From Hymenobacter busanensis (lineage in GTDB: Bacteria; Bacteroidota; Bacteroidia; Cytophagales; Hymenobacteraceae): a stretch of 64,000 nucleotides of DNA. The stretch spans positions 1-64,000 of the forward strand of contig NZ_VTWU01000010.1 of assembly GCF_008727865.1 (NCBI RefSeq). The letters are read 5' to 3'. The position numbers and the translations under genes were made by a program. Positions 32,673 through 40,037 of the stretch are shown here, one piece after another (positions within the stretch are counted from its first letter, which is position 1; every line of letters begins with the position of its first letter). The notes beneath the pieces are model-generated. The model made no database searches, was not told where the DNA came from, and saw nothing but the letters and a program-made list of their open reading frames with translations.

Positions 32673-33269
32673 CTAGCGGAGTTCCAGCAAATCGAGGCGG
32701 TACGTATCGGCCCGGTGACCGTGGAGGTGGCGTAGCGGGCCGGCGTCGCCGGTGAGGGAGAGAAAATAATCGTGCACTTCGTCGCCGGTGAGGGGGTAGT
32801 CGTGCACCTCGGGCGTCCAATGCACTAGAAGCAGGTGCGCCCCGGCGGGCATGGCCGCGAGCATGGCGTTAGCGGCGCGATGTAAGGTTGGTTCGTCCCA
32901 GTAGTAGCCGACCTCGGAAAGCAGAATCAGGTCGAAGTGGCCGGCGGGAAACGCGTCGGGCACCTGCAGGCGTTGCACCCTTACCTGCGGCAAGGCGGCG
33001 CACCGCTGCCGCGCCCGCATCAAGGCCGCTTCCGACACGTCGACAGCCAGCAGGTGCCCGCACCGCGAAGCCAGTTGCGCCGTGAGCACGCCCAGTGAGC
33101 AGCCAATTTCAAACGCTCGTTCGTAGCGCGGCCGCGGCAGCGCGGCCAGGGTGTCGGCGTACTTGGCGTGCTCGTAGGGGCTGGTTTCGAAGTGCCACGG
33201 GTCGGCGTTGGCGCGGTATACGTCGTCGAAGTAGCCGGGTCCGAGCGTGTGGGGCTGGTTGGGATTCAT
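32673..33269 (-). CDS. NodS-like SAM-dependent methyltransferase
   Basis: A 198-residue class I methyltransferase. Motif I is FEIGCSLGVLTAQLA (residues 53-67), followed by the acidic end of strand 2 (LLAVDVSEAAL) and a DLILLSEVGYYW motif. The N-terminus YFDDVYRANADPWHFETSPYEHAKY closely fits the NodS family, whose members N-methylate the non-reducing glucosamine of chito-oligosaccharides after deacetylation. ATG 33269 is used; the TTG at 33278 would add three residues. It is the last gene of the minus-strand unit, 94 bases after the PIG-L deacetylase. The real acceptor is unknown, but an amino sugar freed by that deacetylase is a sensible guess. Confidence 0.88.
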   Translation of the reverse strand: MNPNQPHTLGPGYFDDVYRANADPWHFETSPYEHAKYADTLAALPRPRYERAFEIGCSLGVLTAQLASRCGHLLAVDVSEAALMRARQRCAALPQVRVQRLQVPDAFPAGHFDLILLSEVGYYWDEPTLHRAANAMLAAMPAGAHLLLVHWTPEVHDYPLTGDEVHDYFLSLTGDAGPLRHLHGHRADTYRLDLLELR

Positions 33270-33363
33270 AAGCAGCAAACAGAAGAGCAGAAACTAGTTC
33301 GGCGGTGGCGGGCGGGACCAAACACAGGCGTGGCCTCCACGAACCGGCGAAGGGGGAGTGGGT

Positions 33364-34137
33364 TTACAAGGAAGGTTTGGCCCCTTCGAAGTACGTTTCG
33401 AAAGGCTGCGCGAAATGAGCCAGCATCTGCGAACTGAGCCGGAAGCCGCTGGGGTCGTCGTCAATTAAATTGGTGAGCTGCGAGCGGTGCGCCGCCATGG
33501 CCTCTTGCTTCTGGCCGAGCACCGGGCTGATGTCGAGGCGCCAACCGGTGGCTTCGTCGGGGCGGGGCAGGTCATCCGGCGCGGCTCGTTCCCAGGCCCA
33601 CACCACGTACTCCAGCACGCGCGGCGGGTGCGGGAAGTCCGCCAAAGCAGCGTGAGTCAAATAGTAAGTCGCGCGGTGGTCGGGGTGCGGGTCGCGCCGC
33701 CAGGGCAAGAGCAGTGTGGCCGGTCGATGCCGGAGCAACCACTGACGCAGGCAATTTGTGGGGTTTTCGCTGCTCAAATCGGCGGCAAAAGCGGCGGCGT
33801 TGCCGTCGGGCAGGTTGAGCAACAGCAGATAGTCGTCGGCGACGCCCAAGATGCGCAGGGCCTCGCGCAGCTCCTGTTCCCGCAGCTGCCGCCGGGCATC
33901 GGGCGGAAAGCGCACGGAGTGGGGGTGCGACATGGTGCCATCGGTTACCAGGCAGGCCACCACGCGCTGCCCGGCTTGGCGGAGCAGCGCCAGCAGCCCG
34001 CCGCAGCCCAACGACTCGTCGTCGGGGTGAGGAATGATGACAGCCGTGGTGCCGAGCGAAGCGGCGTAGCCAGGGGGACGCAACGGTAAGTCGAGCAGCG
34101 CCGCGGGGCGCAACGGGGGCGGGGAATCAAAACCCAT
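33364..34137 (-). CDS. PIG-L/LmbE-type deacetylase
   Basis: A 257-residue zinc-dependent N-deacetylase of the LmbE/PIG-L fold, which removes acetyl from N-acetylglucosamine in small glycosides. The first metal motif is PHPDDE (36-41) and the second PHPDHR (150-155); the strand VVACLVTDGTMSHP and LPDGN also fit. No signal peptide is seen, so it acts in the cytoplasm. It starts 15 bases after the acyl-CoA-dehydrogenase-like gene and is almost certainly co-transcribed with it. In bacillithiol and mycothiol synthesis related enzymes deacetylate GlcNAc-malate or GlcNAc-inositol, but the surrounding genes do not match those pathways. In the cluster it would play the part NodB plays for Nod factors, with an unrelated fold. 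Confidence 0.9.
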   Translation of the reverse strand: MGFDSPPPLRPAALLDLPLRPPGYAASLGTTAVIIPHPDDESLGCGGLLALLRQAGQRVVACLVTDGTMSHPHSVRFPPDARRQLREQELREALRILGVADDYLLLLNLPDGNAAAFAADLSSENPTNCLRQWLLRHRPATLLLPWRRDPHPDHRATYYLTHAALADFPHPPRVLEYVVWAWERAAPDDLPRPDEATGWRLDISPVLGQKQEAMAAHRSQLTNLIDDDPSGFRLSSQMLAHFAQPFETYFEGAKPSL

Positions 34138-34152
34138 GCAAGCAAGAATGAA

Positions 34153-35322
34153 TTAGTCGACGTGCCACAACTCGTGAGCCGGAGCGGTTTGGAGCAGCGC
34201 GAAGCGGCCCGCATCGGCCAGGGCGGCATCGGGGGCGGGCTGACGTAGGTAGTGCGTCAGGTCGCGGTGCAGACGCTCCAGCGGGTGCGGGCGCAGCAGG
34301 CCCCGGGCGCCCACGCTGCGCTCAGCCAGCTGCAGCACGCGCAAACACACCTCTTCGATGGCGGTGCGCACCATGTTCGCGTAGGCCACGGTGGCTTCGG
34401 CTTGCTCTATGGCGGCCGGCCGGCCGGCGTGTGCAGCCGCGCCGTGCAGCCACTGGTGGCCGCTTTCCACCAGAATGGCCATTTCGCCGAGGCGCTGGCG
34501 CTGGTAGGGGTCATCGGTGCGGCCCAGGCCGCGCAGAAAGTCGCGGGCGGTGTCGAACAAGGCCTCGGCCGCGCCCAGCTGCACGGCCGCAAATCGGATG
34601 GCCCCGCCGCTGAACCACGGCTGCCGGTAATAGTCGCCGGGCTGGCCCAGTAAATCGTCGGAACCGATTTCCAGCCCGCTCAAATCGACCCGAAAACTGG
34701 CCGAAGCCCGCATGCCCAGCGGCTGCCAGAAGCTGGCATCGTAAGTGGGCGGTTGCGCATCGGCGGGCAGTACCAGCATCTGCCAGCCGCCATCGGGCAG
34801 GGCTGCCGTGAGCAAGGGGCGGGTAACGTGCCCGGCCCCCGAGCCGAAGGTTTTGCTGCCCTGCAGGCGGTAACGGCCGCCGGGCAGCGGCTCCAGTTTC
34901 ACGCCGTCGGCTGCTTCGGTGTTCCAAACGCCGAAAAGGTGGCCGGCGTGGGCATCGGCGGCGTAGCGCTGCTGTTGCGCCGGGGTGCCGAAACGGCCGA
35001 TGAGCTGCAGGGCGTTGGTGTGGCCTTCGTACACGCGGCCCACTGCCAGATTGCCGCGCCCCAGGTGCTTGAGCAGCATCAGCAGCGGGAGGGTGTGCTC
35101 GGGCTGCACCAGGCTGGCACCACCAAGAGCCGCCGGCAACGGGCCCGTCAACAGGTCCGCCGCGCGCAGCCAGTCAAACTCGCGGCTGGGAAACCCGCCG
35201 TCGTAATCAGATTCGGCGGCGTGTGCGGCCAAGCGGGGCACCAGGTGTGCAGCGGCGGCAACAAGTGCAGCCGGCAGCGTTGCCGAAATGGGCGACGCAG
35301 CAGCGGAAACGGAATCGAACAT
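34153..35322 (-). CDS. acyl-CoA-dehydrogenase-like flavoprotein
   Basis: A 389-residue member of the acyl-CoA dehydrogenase fold. It has the N-terminal helical domain (LGGASLVQPEHTLPLLMLLKHLGRGNLAVGRVYEGH), the beta domain (FGVWNTEAADGVKLEPLPGGRYRLQGSKTFGSGAGH) and the C-terminal four-helix bundle (YANMVRTAIEEVCLRVLQLAERSVGARGLLRPHPLERLHRDLTHYLRQPAPD). The FAD-facing 'T/S' strand is recognisable, but the usual catalytic Glu of the helix bundle cannot be placed with confidence. The substrate could be a carrier-bound acyl chain or a sugar intermediate. It is the first gene of the ACAD-deacetylase-methyltransferase unit facing the GT2 gene. Confidence 0.85.
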   Translation of the reverse strand: MFDSVSAAASPISATLPAALVAAAAHLVPRLAAHAAESDYDGGFPSREFDWLRAADLLTGPLPAALGGASLVQPEHTLPLLMLLKHLGRGNLAVGRVYEGHTNALQLIGRFGTPAQQQRYAADAHAGHLFGVWNTEAADGVKLEPLPGGRYRLQGSKTFGSGAGHVTRPLLTAALPDGGWQMLVLPADAQPPTYDASFWQPLGMRASASFRVDLSGLEIGSDDLLGQPGDYYRQPWFSGGAIRFAAVQLGAAEALFDTARDFLRGLGRTDDPYQRQRLGEMAILVESGHQWLHGAAAHAGRPAAIEQAEATVAYANMVRTAIEEVCLRVLQLAERSVGARGLLRPHPLERLHRDLTHYLRQPAPDAALADAGRFALLQTAPAHELWHVD

Positions 35323-35469
35323 GCGGAATGCGGCAACGGTGTGGTGGTGTAACGCCGAGCGTACTCTTTCGGTTGGAAAAAACCGCCCTATTGAGCGTTG
35401 AAGGCCTTATCTAGCTGGTGGTAACAATTCGGTAACGTGGCCCAGCGCCTGCGGCCCGGCGCCAAGGCC

Positions 35470-35477
35470 TACCTTCG
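35470..35477 (+). promoter_or_regulatory. -7 promoter element TACCTTCG (purH)
   Basis: One mismatch from TAnnTTTG, 28 bases before the purH ATG. It argues against the in-frame ATG at 35437, which lies upstream of it. Confidence 0.6.
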
Positions 35478-35505
35478 CCCAGCATTTCACCCAAGCCTGT
35501 TGCCC

Positions 35506-37083
35506 ATGTCACTTGCCCCCGCGCCCGCCCAAGAGGCAGCCGAAACCGCCGCCCAGCAGCCCATTCGCGCCGCCCTTGTTTCCGTGTACTACAAAGACCG
35601 GCTCGAGCCGCTCGTGCGCCTGTTGCACGAGCAGGGCGTGAAGCTCTACTCCACCGGCGGCACGCTCAAATTCATCCAGGAGCTGGGCGCCGAAGTCACC
35701 GCCGTCGAGTCGCTGACGGGCTTCCCGGAAGTGTTCGGTGGCCGCGTGAAAACCCTGCACCCGAAGGTGTTCGGCGGCATTTTGCACCGCCGCCACGAAG
35801 CCGGCGACCTGCAGGAAGCCGAGCAGCACCAGATTCCGCCCATTGATTTGGTGGTAGTCGACTTGTACCCCTTCGAGGAAACCGTGGCCAGCGGCGCCGC
35901 CGAAGACGATGTCATCGAGAAAATCGACATCGGCGGCATTTCGCTGCTGCGCGCCGCCGCCAAAAACTACCGCGACGTGCTCGTTGTCAGCAGCCGCGAC
36001 CAGTATGCGGCCGTAACCGAGCTGCTGCAGGCCCAAAACGGCGCCACCACGCTGGAACAGCGCCGCCACTACGCCGCCGCCGCCTTCGAGCAAACCTCGC
36101 ACTACGACACCCACATCTTCGGCTACCTCAGCCAGGGAACCGACGTGGCCGGCAGCACCCTGAAAGTGAGCCAGCGGCAGGCCACGCCGCTGCGCTACGG
36201 CGAAAACCCCCACCAGCAAGGCGCCTTCTACGGCGACTTTGCGGCCCTTTTCGACCAGCTTCACGGCAAGCAGCTCAGCTACAACAACCTGGTAGATGTG
36301 GACGCGGCCGTGCTGCTGATGCAGGAATTTCAGGACGGCCCGGCCGCCTGCGCCATTCTCAAGCACACCAACGCGTGCGGCGTGGCCCAGGCCGATACGC
36401 CGCACGCGGCCTACCTGAATGCCCTGGCCTGCGACCCGATTTCCGCCTTCGGCGGCGTCATCATTGTCAACAAAGAAGTGGATGCTGCCACGGCCGAGGA
36501 GCTGAACAAGCTGTTCTTCGAGGTGCTCATTGCGCCCGGCTTTGCCGCCGATGCCCTGCCGACGCTGCAGAGCAAGAAAAACCGCATTCTGCTGCGCCAA
36601 AAGCCGGTAAGCTTCCCGCAGAAACAAATCAAGACCCTGCTCAACGGCATCATCGAGCAGGACTTCGACCGCGCCATGGAAGGCCGCGCCGAGTTCCGCA
36701 ACGTAACGGCTACCGCGCCCACGGCCGCCGAAACCGCCGCGCTGGAATTTGCCCTCAAAGTCTGCAAGCACACCAAGAGCAACACCATTGTGCTGGCGCG
36801 GGAAGGCCAGCTGCTGGCTTCGGGCGTGGGTCAAACTTCCCGCGTCGATGCCCTCAAGCAGGCCATTGAAAAAGCCCGCGCCTTCGGCTTCGACCTGCAG
36901 GGCGCGGTCATGGCCTCCGATGCGTTCTTCCCCTTCCCCGACTGCGTCGAAATTGCCGGCGAGGCGGGCATCCGGGCCGTGGTGCAGCCCGGCGGCTCCA
37001 TCAAAGACCATGACAGCATCGACGCCTGCAACCGCCTCGGCATGGCCATGGTCCTGACCGGCGTGCGGCATTTTAAGCACTAA
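35506..37083 (+). CDS. purH: bifunctional AICAR transformylase / IMP cyclohydrolase
   Basis: A 525-residue enzyme catalysing the last two steps of purine synthesis: formylation of AICAR and ring closure to IMP. The N-terminal MGS-like cyclohydrolase domain (about 20-165) shows ALVSVYYKD, LYSTGGTLKFI, FGGRVKTLHPKVFGGIL and IDIGGISLLRAAAKNY. The C-terminal transformylase domain contains the catalytic Lys-His pair in CAILKHTNACGVA and ends QPGGSIKDHDSIDACNRLGMAMVLTGVRHFKH. The length is normal. ATG 35506 is chosen from the promoter box at 35470; the family also starts close to this residue. The gene stands alone between the divergent acyl-CoA-dehydrogenase-like gene and a strong terminator. Confidence 0.97.
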   Translation: MSLAPAPAQEAAETAAQQPIRAALVSVYYKDRLEPLVRLLHEQGVKLYSTGGTLKFIQELGAEVTAVESLTGFPEVFGGRVKTLHPKVFGGILHRRHEAGDLQEAEQHQIPPIDLVVVDLYPFEETVASGAAEDDVIEKIDIGGISLLRAAAKNYRDVLVVSSRDQYAAVTELLQAQNGATTLEQRRHYAAAAFEQTSHYDTHIFGYLSQGTDVAGSTLKVSQRQATPLRYGENPHQQGAFYGDFAALFDQLHGKQLSYNNLVDVDAAVLLMQEFQDGPAACAILKHTNACGVAQADTPHAAYLNALACDPISAFGGVIIVNKEVDAATAEELNKLFFEVLIAPGFAADALPTLQSKKNRILLRQKPVSFPQKQIKTLLNGIIEQDFDRAMEGRAEFRNVTATAPTAAETAALEFALKVCKHTKSNTIVLAREGQLLASGVGQTSRVDALKQAIEKARAFGFDLQGAVMASDAFFPFPDCVEIAGEAGIRAVVQPGGSIKDHDSIDACNRLGMAMVLTGVRHFKH

Positions 37084-37104
37084 ATTGCGAGGCACTTAGC
37101 AGAA

Positions 37105-37140
37105 AACCGGGCCGGCTGGGGAATACCAGTCGGCCCGGTT
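37105..37140 (+). terminator. intrinsic terminator after purH
   Basis: Positions 37105-37119 pair with 37126-37140 (AACCGGGCCGGCTGG type arm, one G-U pair). The T-run is short (TT only, then GCGTTT), so efficiency is uncertain. Confidence 0.75.
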
Positions 37141-37182
37141 GCGTTTAGGGGCCCGATCGGCAAAGCGGCTTACCGGAAAGGG

Positions 37183-37212
37183 TTGGGCTTCGCCGAAGCT
37201 TGCTTACCTTTG
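37183..37212 (+). promoter_or_regulatory. mreB operon promoter (TTG-N19-TACCTTTG)
   Basis: TTG at 37183-37185 and TACCTTTG at 37205-37212 are 19 bases apart, fitting the Bacteroidota -33/-7 promoter. The start codon follows 52 bases later. This is the best promoter match in the window. Confidence 0.8.
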
Positions 37213-37264
37213 CCGGACTTTTCCAAGCGCAACCCGCGCTGCTTTTCCAATTCGCCGCAACTCA

Positions 37265-38290
37265 ATGGGATTCTTCAATTTCCTTACCAGCGACATCGCC
37301 ATTGACCTGGGCACGGCCAACACGCTCATCATCCACAACGACAAGATTGTGGTCGACGAGCCGAGCATCATTGCCAAGGACCGTACAACCAATAAAATCA
37401 TTGCCGTGGGCCGGCAAGCGCAGCAAATGCACGAAAAGACCCACGACAACATCAAAACCATTCGTCCGCTGAAAGACGGCGTTATTGCCGACTTCCACGC
37501 CGCCGAGGAAATGATCAAGGGCCTGATTCGGATGATTGACACCCGCACGCGCCTGTTTCAGCCATCGCACCGCATGGTTATCTGCATTCCTTCGGGCATT
37601 ACGGAAGTGGAGAAACGCGCCGTGCGCGACTCCGCCGAGCACGCCGGCGCCAAGGAAGTCTGGATGATTCAGGAGCCCATGGCCGCCGCCATCGGCATCG
37701 GCATCGACGTGGAGCAGCCTGTGGGCTCGATGATCATCGACATCGGGGGCGGCACCACCGAAATTGCGGTTATTGCCCTGTCGGGTATCGTCTGCGACCA
37801 GTCCATCAAAACGGCCGGCGACGTGTTCAACCAGGACATCCTCGACTACATGCGCCGCCAGCACAACCTGCTGATCGGCGAGCGGTCGGCCGAGAAAATC
37901 AAGATTGAAGTCGGCGCGGCTCTCACCGAGCTCGACGTAACCCCGCCCGACTACGAAGTGCGCGGCCGCGACCTGATGACCGGCATTCCGAAGGTTATCA
38001 AGGTTACCTCGGCCGAAATTGCCATTGCCTTGGATAAGTCGGTGGCCAAAATCGAGGAAGCCGTGCTCAAGGCCCTGGAAATTGCCCCGCCCGAGCTGTC
38101 GGCCGACATCTACGACAACGGCATCCACCTGACCGGTGGGGGTGCCCTGCTGCGTGGCCTCGACAAGCGCCTGGCCGTGAAAACCAAGCTGCCGATTCAC
38201 GTGGCCGAAGACCCGCTGCGCGCCGTGGTGCGCGGCACCGGCGCCGCCATCAAAAACATCGTCGGCTTCCGCAGCGTGCTGCTGACGTAA
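37265..38290 (+). CDS. mreB: rod-shape actin homolog MreB
   Basis: A 341-residue actin-like ATPase that forms membrane-bound filaments and places the cell-wall elongation machinery. The phosphate-1 loop DIAIDLGTANTLI, phosphate-2 IDIGGGTTEIAVI and adenosine motif LTGGGALLRGLDKRL are complete. The short hydrophobic N-terminus MGFFNFL is the usual membrane anchor. ATG 37265 is fixed by that segment and by the promoter upstream. It is the first gene of mreB-mreC-mreD-mrdA-rodA. An unusually regular 24-bp inverted repeat lies directly after its stop codon and before mreC, so it may set the ratio of MreB to the lower-abundance downstream proteins. Confidence 0.97.
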   Translation: MGFFNFLTSDIAIDLGTANTLIIHNDKIVVDEPSIIAKDRTTNKIIAVGRQAQQMHEKTHDNIKTIRPLKDGVIADFHAAEEMIKGLIRMIDTRTRLFQPSHRMVICIPSGITEVEKRAVRDSAEHAGAKEVWMIQEPMAAAIGIGIDVEQPVGSMIIDIGGGTTEIAVIALSGIVCDQSIKTAGDVFNQDILDYMRRQHNLLIGERSAEKIKIEVGAALTELDVTPPDYEVRGRDLMTGIPKVIKVTSAEIAIALDKSVAKIEEAVLKALEIAPPELSADIYDNGIHLTGGGALLRGLDKRLAVKTKLPIHVAEDPLRAVVRGTGAAIKNIVGFRSVLLT

Positions 38291-38369
38291 ATGGCCGAAT
38301 GGCTGAATGGTTAAATGGCTGATTGTTCTGATGCGCTAGAACGACCAGCCATTTAACCATTCAGCCATT
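38290..38369. repeat. 24-bp perfect inverted repeat of 8-nt words
   Basis: The left arm 38298-38321 consists of the words AATGGCTG, AATGGTTA and AATGGCTG, preceded by AATGGCCG at 38290. The right arm 38346-38369 is its exact complement. The 24-base spacer holds a further GTTCT/AGAAC stem. There is no T-run, so it does not look like an ordinary terminator; a role in mRNA processing or stability is a guess. Confidence 0.9.
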
Positions 38370-38385
38370 TGACAATTCTTCACCC

Positions 38386-39315
38386 ATGCGTAACCTGCTC
38401 ACTTTCCTCTTCCGCTACCGGGGCATCCTGGTATTCGTGCTGTTGGAAATTGTGAGCCTGGTGCTGCTGATTCGCAACAGCGCCTATCAGCGGGCGGCGT
38501 TCTTCAACTCGGCCAATGCCTACACCGGCCGCGTGCTGGAAGTGCGCACCCAGATCTACGACTACTTCCGGCTCGTAGACGTGAACAAAGCCCTGGTGAC
38601 CGAAAACGCCCAGCTGCGCCAGCAACTTTACCATTCCGAGCTCAGCAGCCGCATGCCCGACAGCCTGGCTATGCCCGGTGACTCAACGGGCACACGCCTG
38701 AAGGCCGACAGCCTGATGCTGGGCTTGCGCCTGCTGCCGAGCCGCCCCACGGAATACCCGCTGATTCCGGCCCGCGTCATCAACCAAAGTCTGCGGCGCG
38801 TGGACAACTACCTGACCCTGAACGTGGGCAGCGCCCAGGGCGTGCAGCCCGGCATGGGCGTGCTCACGACGGCGGGCGTGGTGGGCCGGGTGCGGCAGGT
38901 GAGCGAGCATTACGCCACCGTCACGTCGTTGCTGCACTCCAAAACCACCATTTCGGCCAAGCTCAAGCGCGACGGCACCTTTGGCACCATCCGCTGGCTG
39001 GGCGACGACCCCACACACGCCTCGCTCGACTACATTCCGCGCCAGAACGTGCTGGTGCGCGGCGACACGGTGGTTACCTCCGGCTACAACGCTATTTTCC
39101 CCGAAGGCGTGATGATCGGGACGGTGGACCGCTTCACGAAAGAGCCCGACAAGAACTTCTGGACGGTGCAGGTGCACCTGGCCGTCAATTTTTCGAACCT
39201 GTCCTACGTGTACGTTATCGGGCCGCAGCCACGGGCGGCCGAGCGCGACACGCTGGAAACCCGCTCGGGCATGCGACCCGCGGCTGCGGCAAAGGGAGAG
39301 GAGGAGCAGCCATGA
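38386..39315 (+). CDS. mreC: rod-shape-determining protein MreC
   Basis: A 309-residue inner-membrane protein with one N-terminal helix (residues about 13-28, GILVFVLLEIVSLVLLI), a coiled-coil stretch (about 45-85, ending ALVTENAQLRQQLYHSEL) and a periplasmic double beta-barrel domain (from about residue 125: YPLIPARVINQSLRRVDNYLTLNVGSAQGVQPGMGVLTTAGVVGRV). MreC links MreB and PBP2 in the elongasome. The PDxGVxxGM-type turn and GVVGRV are the family landmarks. ATG 38386 lies 16 bases after the inverted repeat. Its 3' end overlaps mreD by 4 bases, so the two are translationally coupled. Confidence 0.93.
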   Translation: MRNLLTFLFRYRGILVFVLLEIVSLVLLIRNSAYQRAAFFNSANAYTGRVLEVRTQIYDYFRLVDVNKALVTENAQLRQQLYHSELSSRMPDSLAMPGDSTGTRLKADSLMLGLRLLPSRPTEYPLIPARVINQSLRRVDNYLTLNVGSAQGVQPGMGVLTTAGVVGRVRQVSEHYATVTSLLHSKTTISAKLKRDGTFGTIRWLGDDPTHASLDYIPRQNVLVRGDTVVTSGYNAIFPEGVMIGTVDRFTKEPDKNFWTVQVHLAVNFSNLSYVYVIGPQPRAAERDTLETRSGMRPAAAAKGEEEQP

Positions 39316-39842
39316 TGCAGGGCTTGGGAACCATAGTGGTGCAGGTGCTGCGCTTTTTGCTGTACGTGCTGGTGCACATGCTCATTGTGAGCCGGCTGCC
39401 GTCGTTGTTTGGCGTGGGCTGGTGCTTTTTCTACGTGGGCTTTCTGTTGTTTCTGCCCATTGCCACGCCCATTGTGGCGCTGCTGGTGCTCAGCTTTGCC
39501 ACCGGCTTTGCCATGGATTTGTTCTACGACACCGGCGGCGTGCACGCGGCGGCGGCCGTGCTGCTGGGCTACCTGCGCCCCTGGGTGCTGCGCCTGCTCA
39601 CCCCGCGCGACGGCTACGACGCGCAGGATTCGGTGAACATTCACCAGATGGGCTGGCAGTGGTACCTCGTGTACACGGCCCTGCTGCTGGTGCTGCACCA
39701 CACTGTTTTTTTCTTCCTGGAGCTGGGCAGCCTGCGCGTGGTGGGCCTTACGCTGCTCAAAATCCTGGTCAGCACGCTCTTTACGGGCATTACGCTGCTG
39801 ATTGTGCAGCTGGTGTTCTTCCCGGCCCGCCGCCGGCGCTAA
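39312..39842 (+). CDS. mreD: rod-shape-determining protein MreD
   Basis: A 176-residue hydrophobic protein with about five to six helices, the membrane partner of MreC. It starts inside the end of mreC (ATGATGCAG, 4-base overlap). The only strongly charged segment is a cytoplasmic loop near LRPWVLRLLTPRDGYDAQDSVN, which is usual for Bacteroidota MreD. GFAMDLFYDTGGVHAAAAVLLGYLRPWVL matches the family region with a conserved Asp. Assignment rests on this segment, size and position between mreC and mrdA. Confidence 0.9.
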   Translation: MMQGLGTIVVQVLRFLLYVLVHMLIVSRLPSLFGVGWCFFYVGFLLFLPIATPIVALLVLSFATGFAMDLFYDTGGVHAAAAVLLGYLRPWVLRLLTPRDGYDAQDSVNIHQMGWQWYLVYTALLLVLHHTVFFFLELGSLRVVGLTLLKILVSTLFTGITLLIVQLVFFPARRRR

Positions 39843-39978
39843 GGGCTGCCGCGGCCTGCGGGCACGCTGAACCGGAACAAACCCGGCCTTGCAATTCGTT
39901 TGGGCGGCAGGGTCGGCAGCGGGTGCTGGCTGGGCGCAAAACCCAAAACGACCGTTCGGAAGCCGGGCCCAAGCATCG

Positions 39979-39986
39979 TACCTTTG
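39979..39986 (+). promoter_or_regulatory. -7 promoter element TACCTTTG (mrdA)
   Basis: An exact TAnnTTTG match within the 195-base mreD-mrdA gap, 51 bases before the TTG start of mrdA. A TTCG lies about 21 bases upstream. It suggests that mrdA-rodA can be transcribed apart from mreBCD. Confidence 0.7.
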
Positions 39987-40037
39987 TGAGTCCGGCAGGG
40001 GCCGGGCAGTTGGCTCACTTTCAGTTCTTCACGCGTC

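Noticed and set aside
32673-35322. Bacillithiol- or mycothiol-type pathway for the PIG-L gene
   Set aside because: Those pathways need a GT4 glycosyltransferase and a cysteine ligase; the neighbours here are GT2, NodS-like and acyl-CoA-dehydrogenase-like.
35509-37095. 528-residue minus-strand frame opposite purH
   Set aside because: purH is certain on the plus strand; the opposite frame is a codon-bias artefact.
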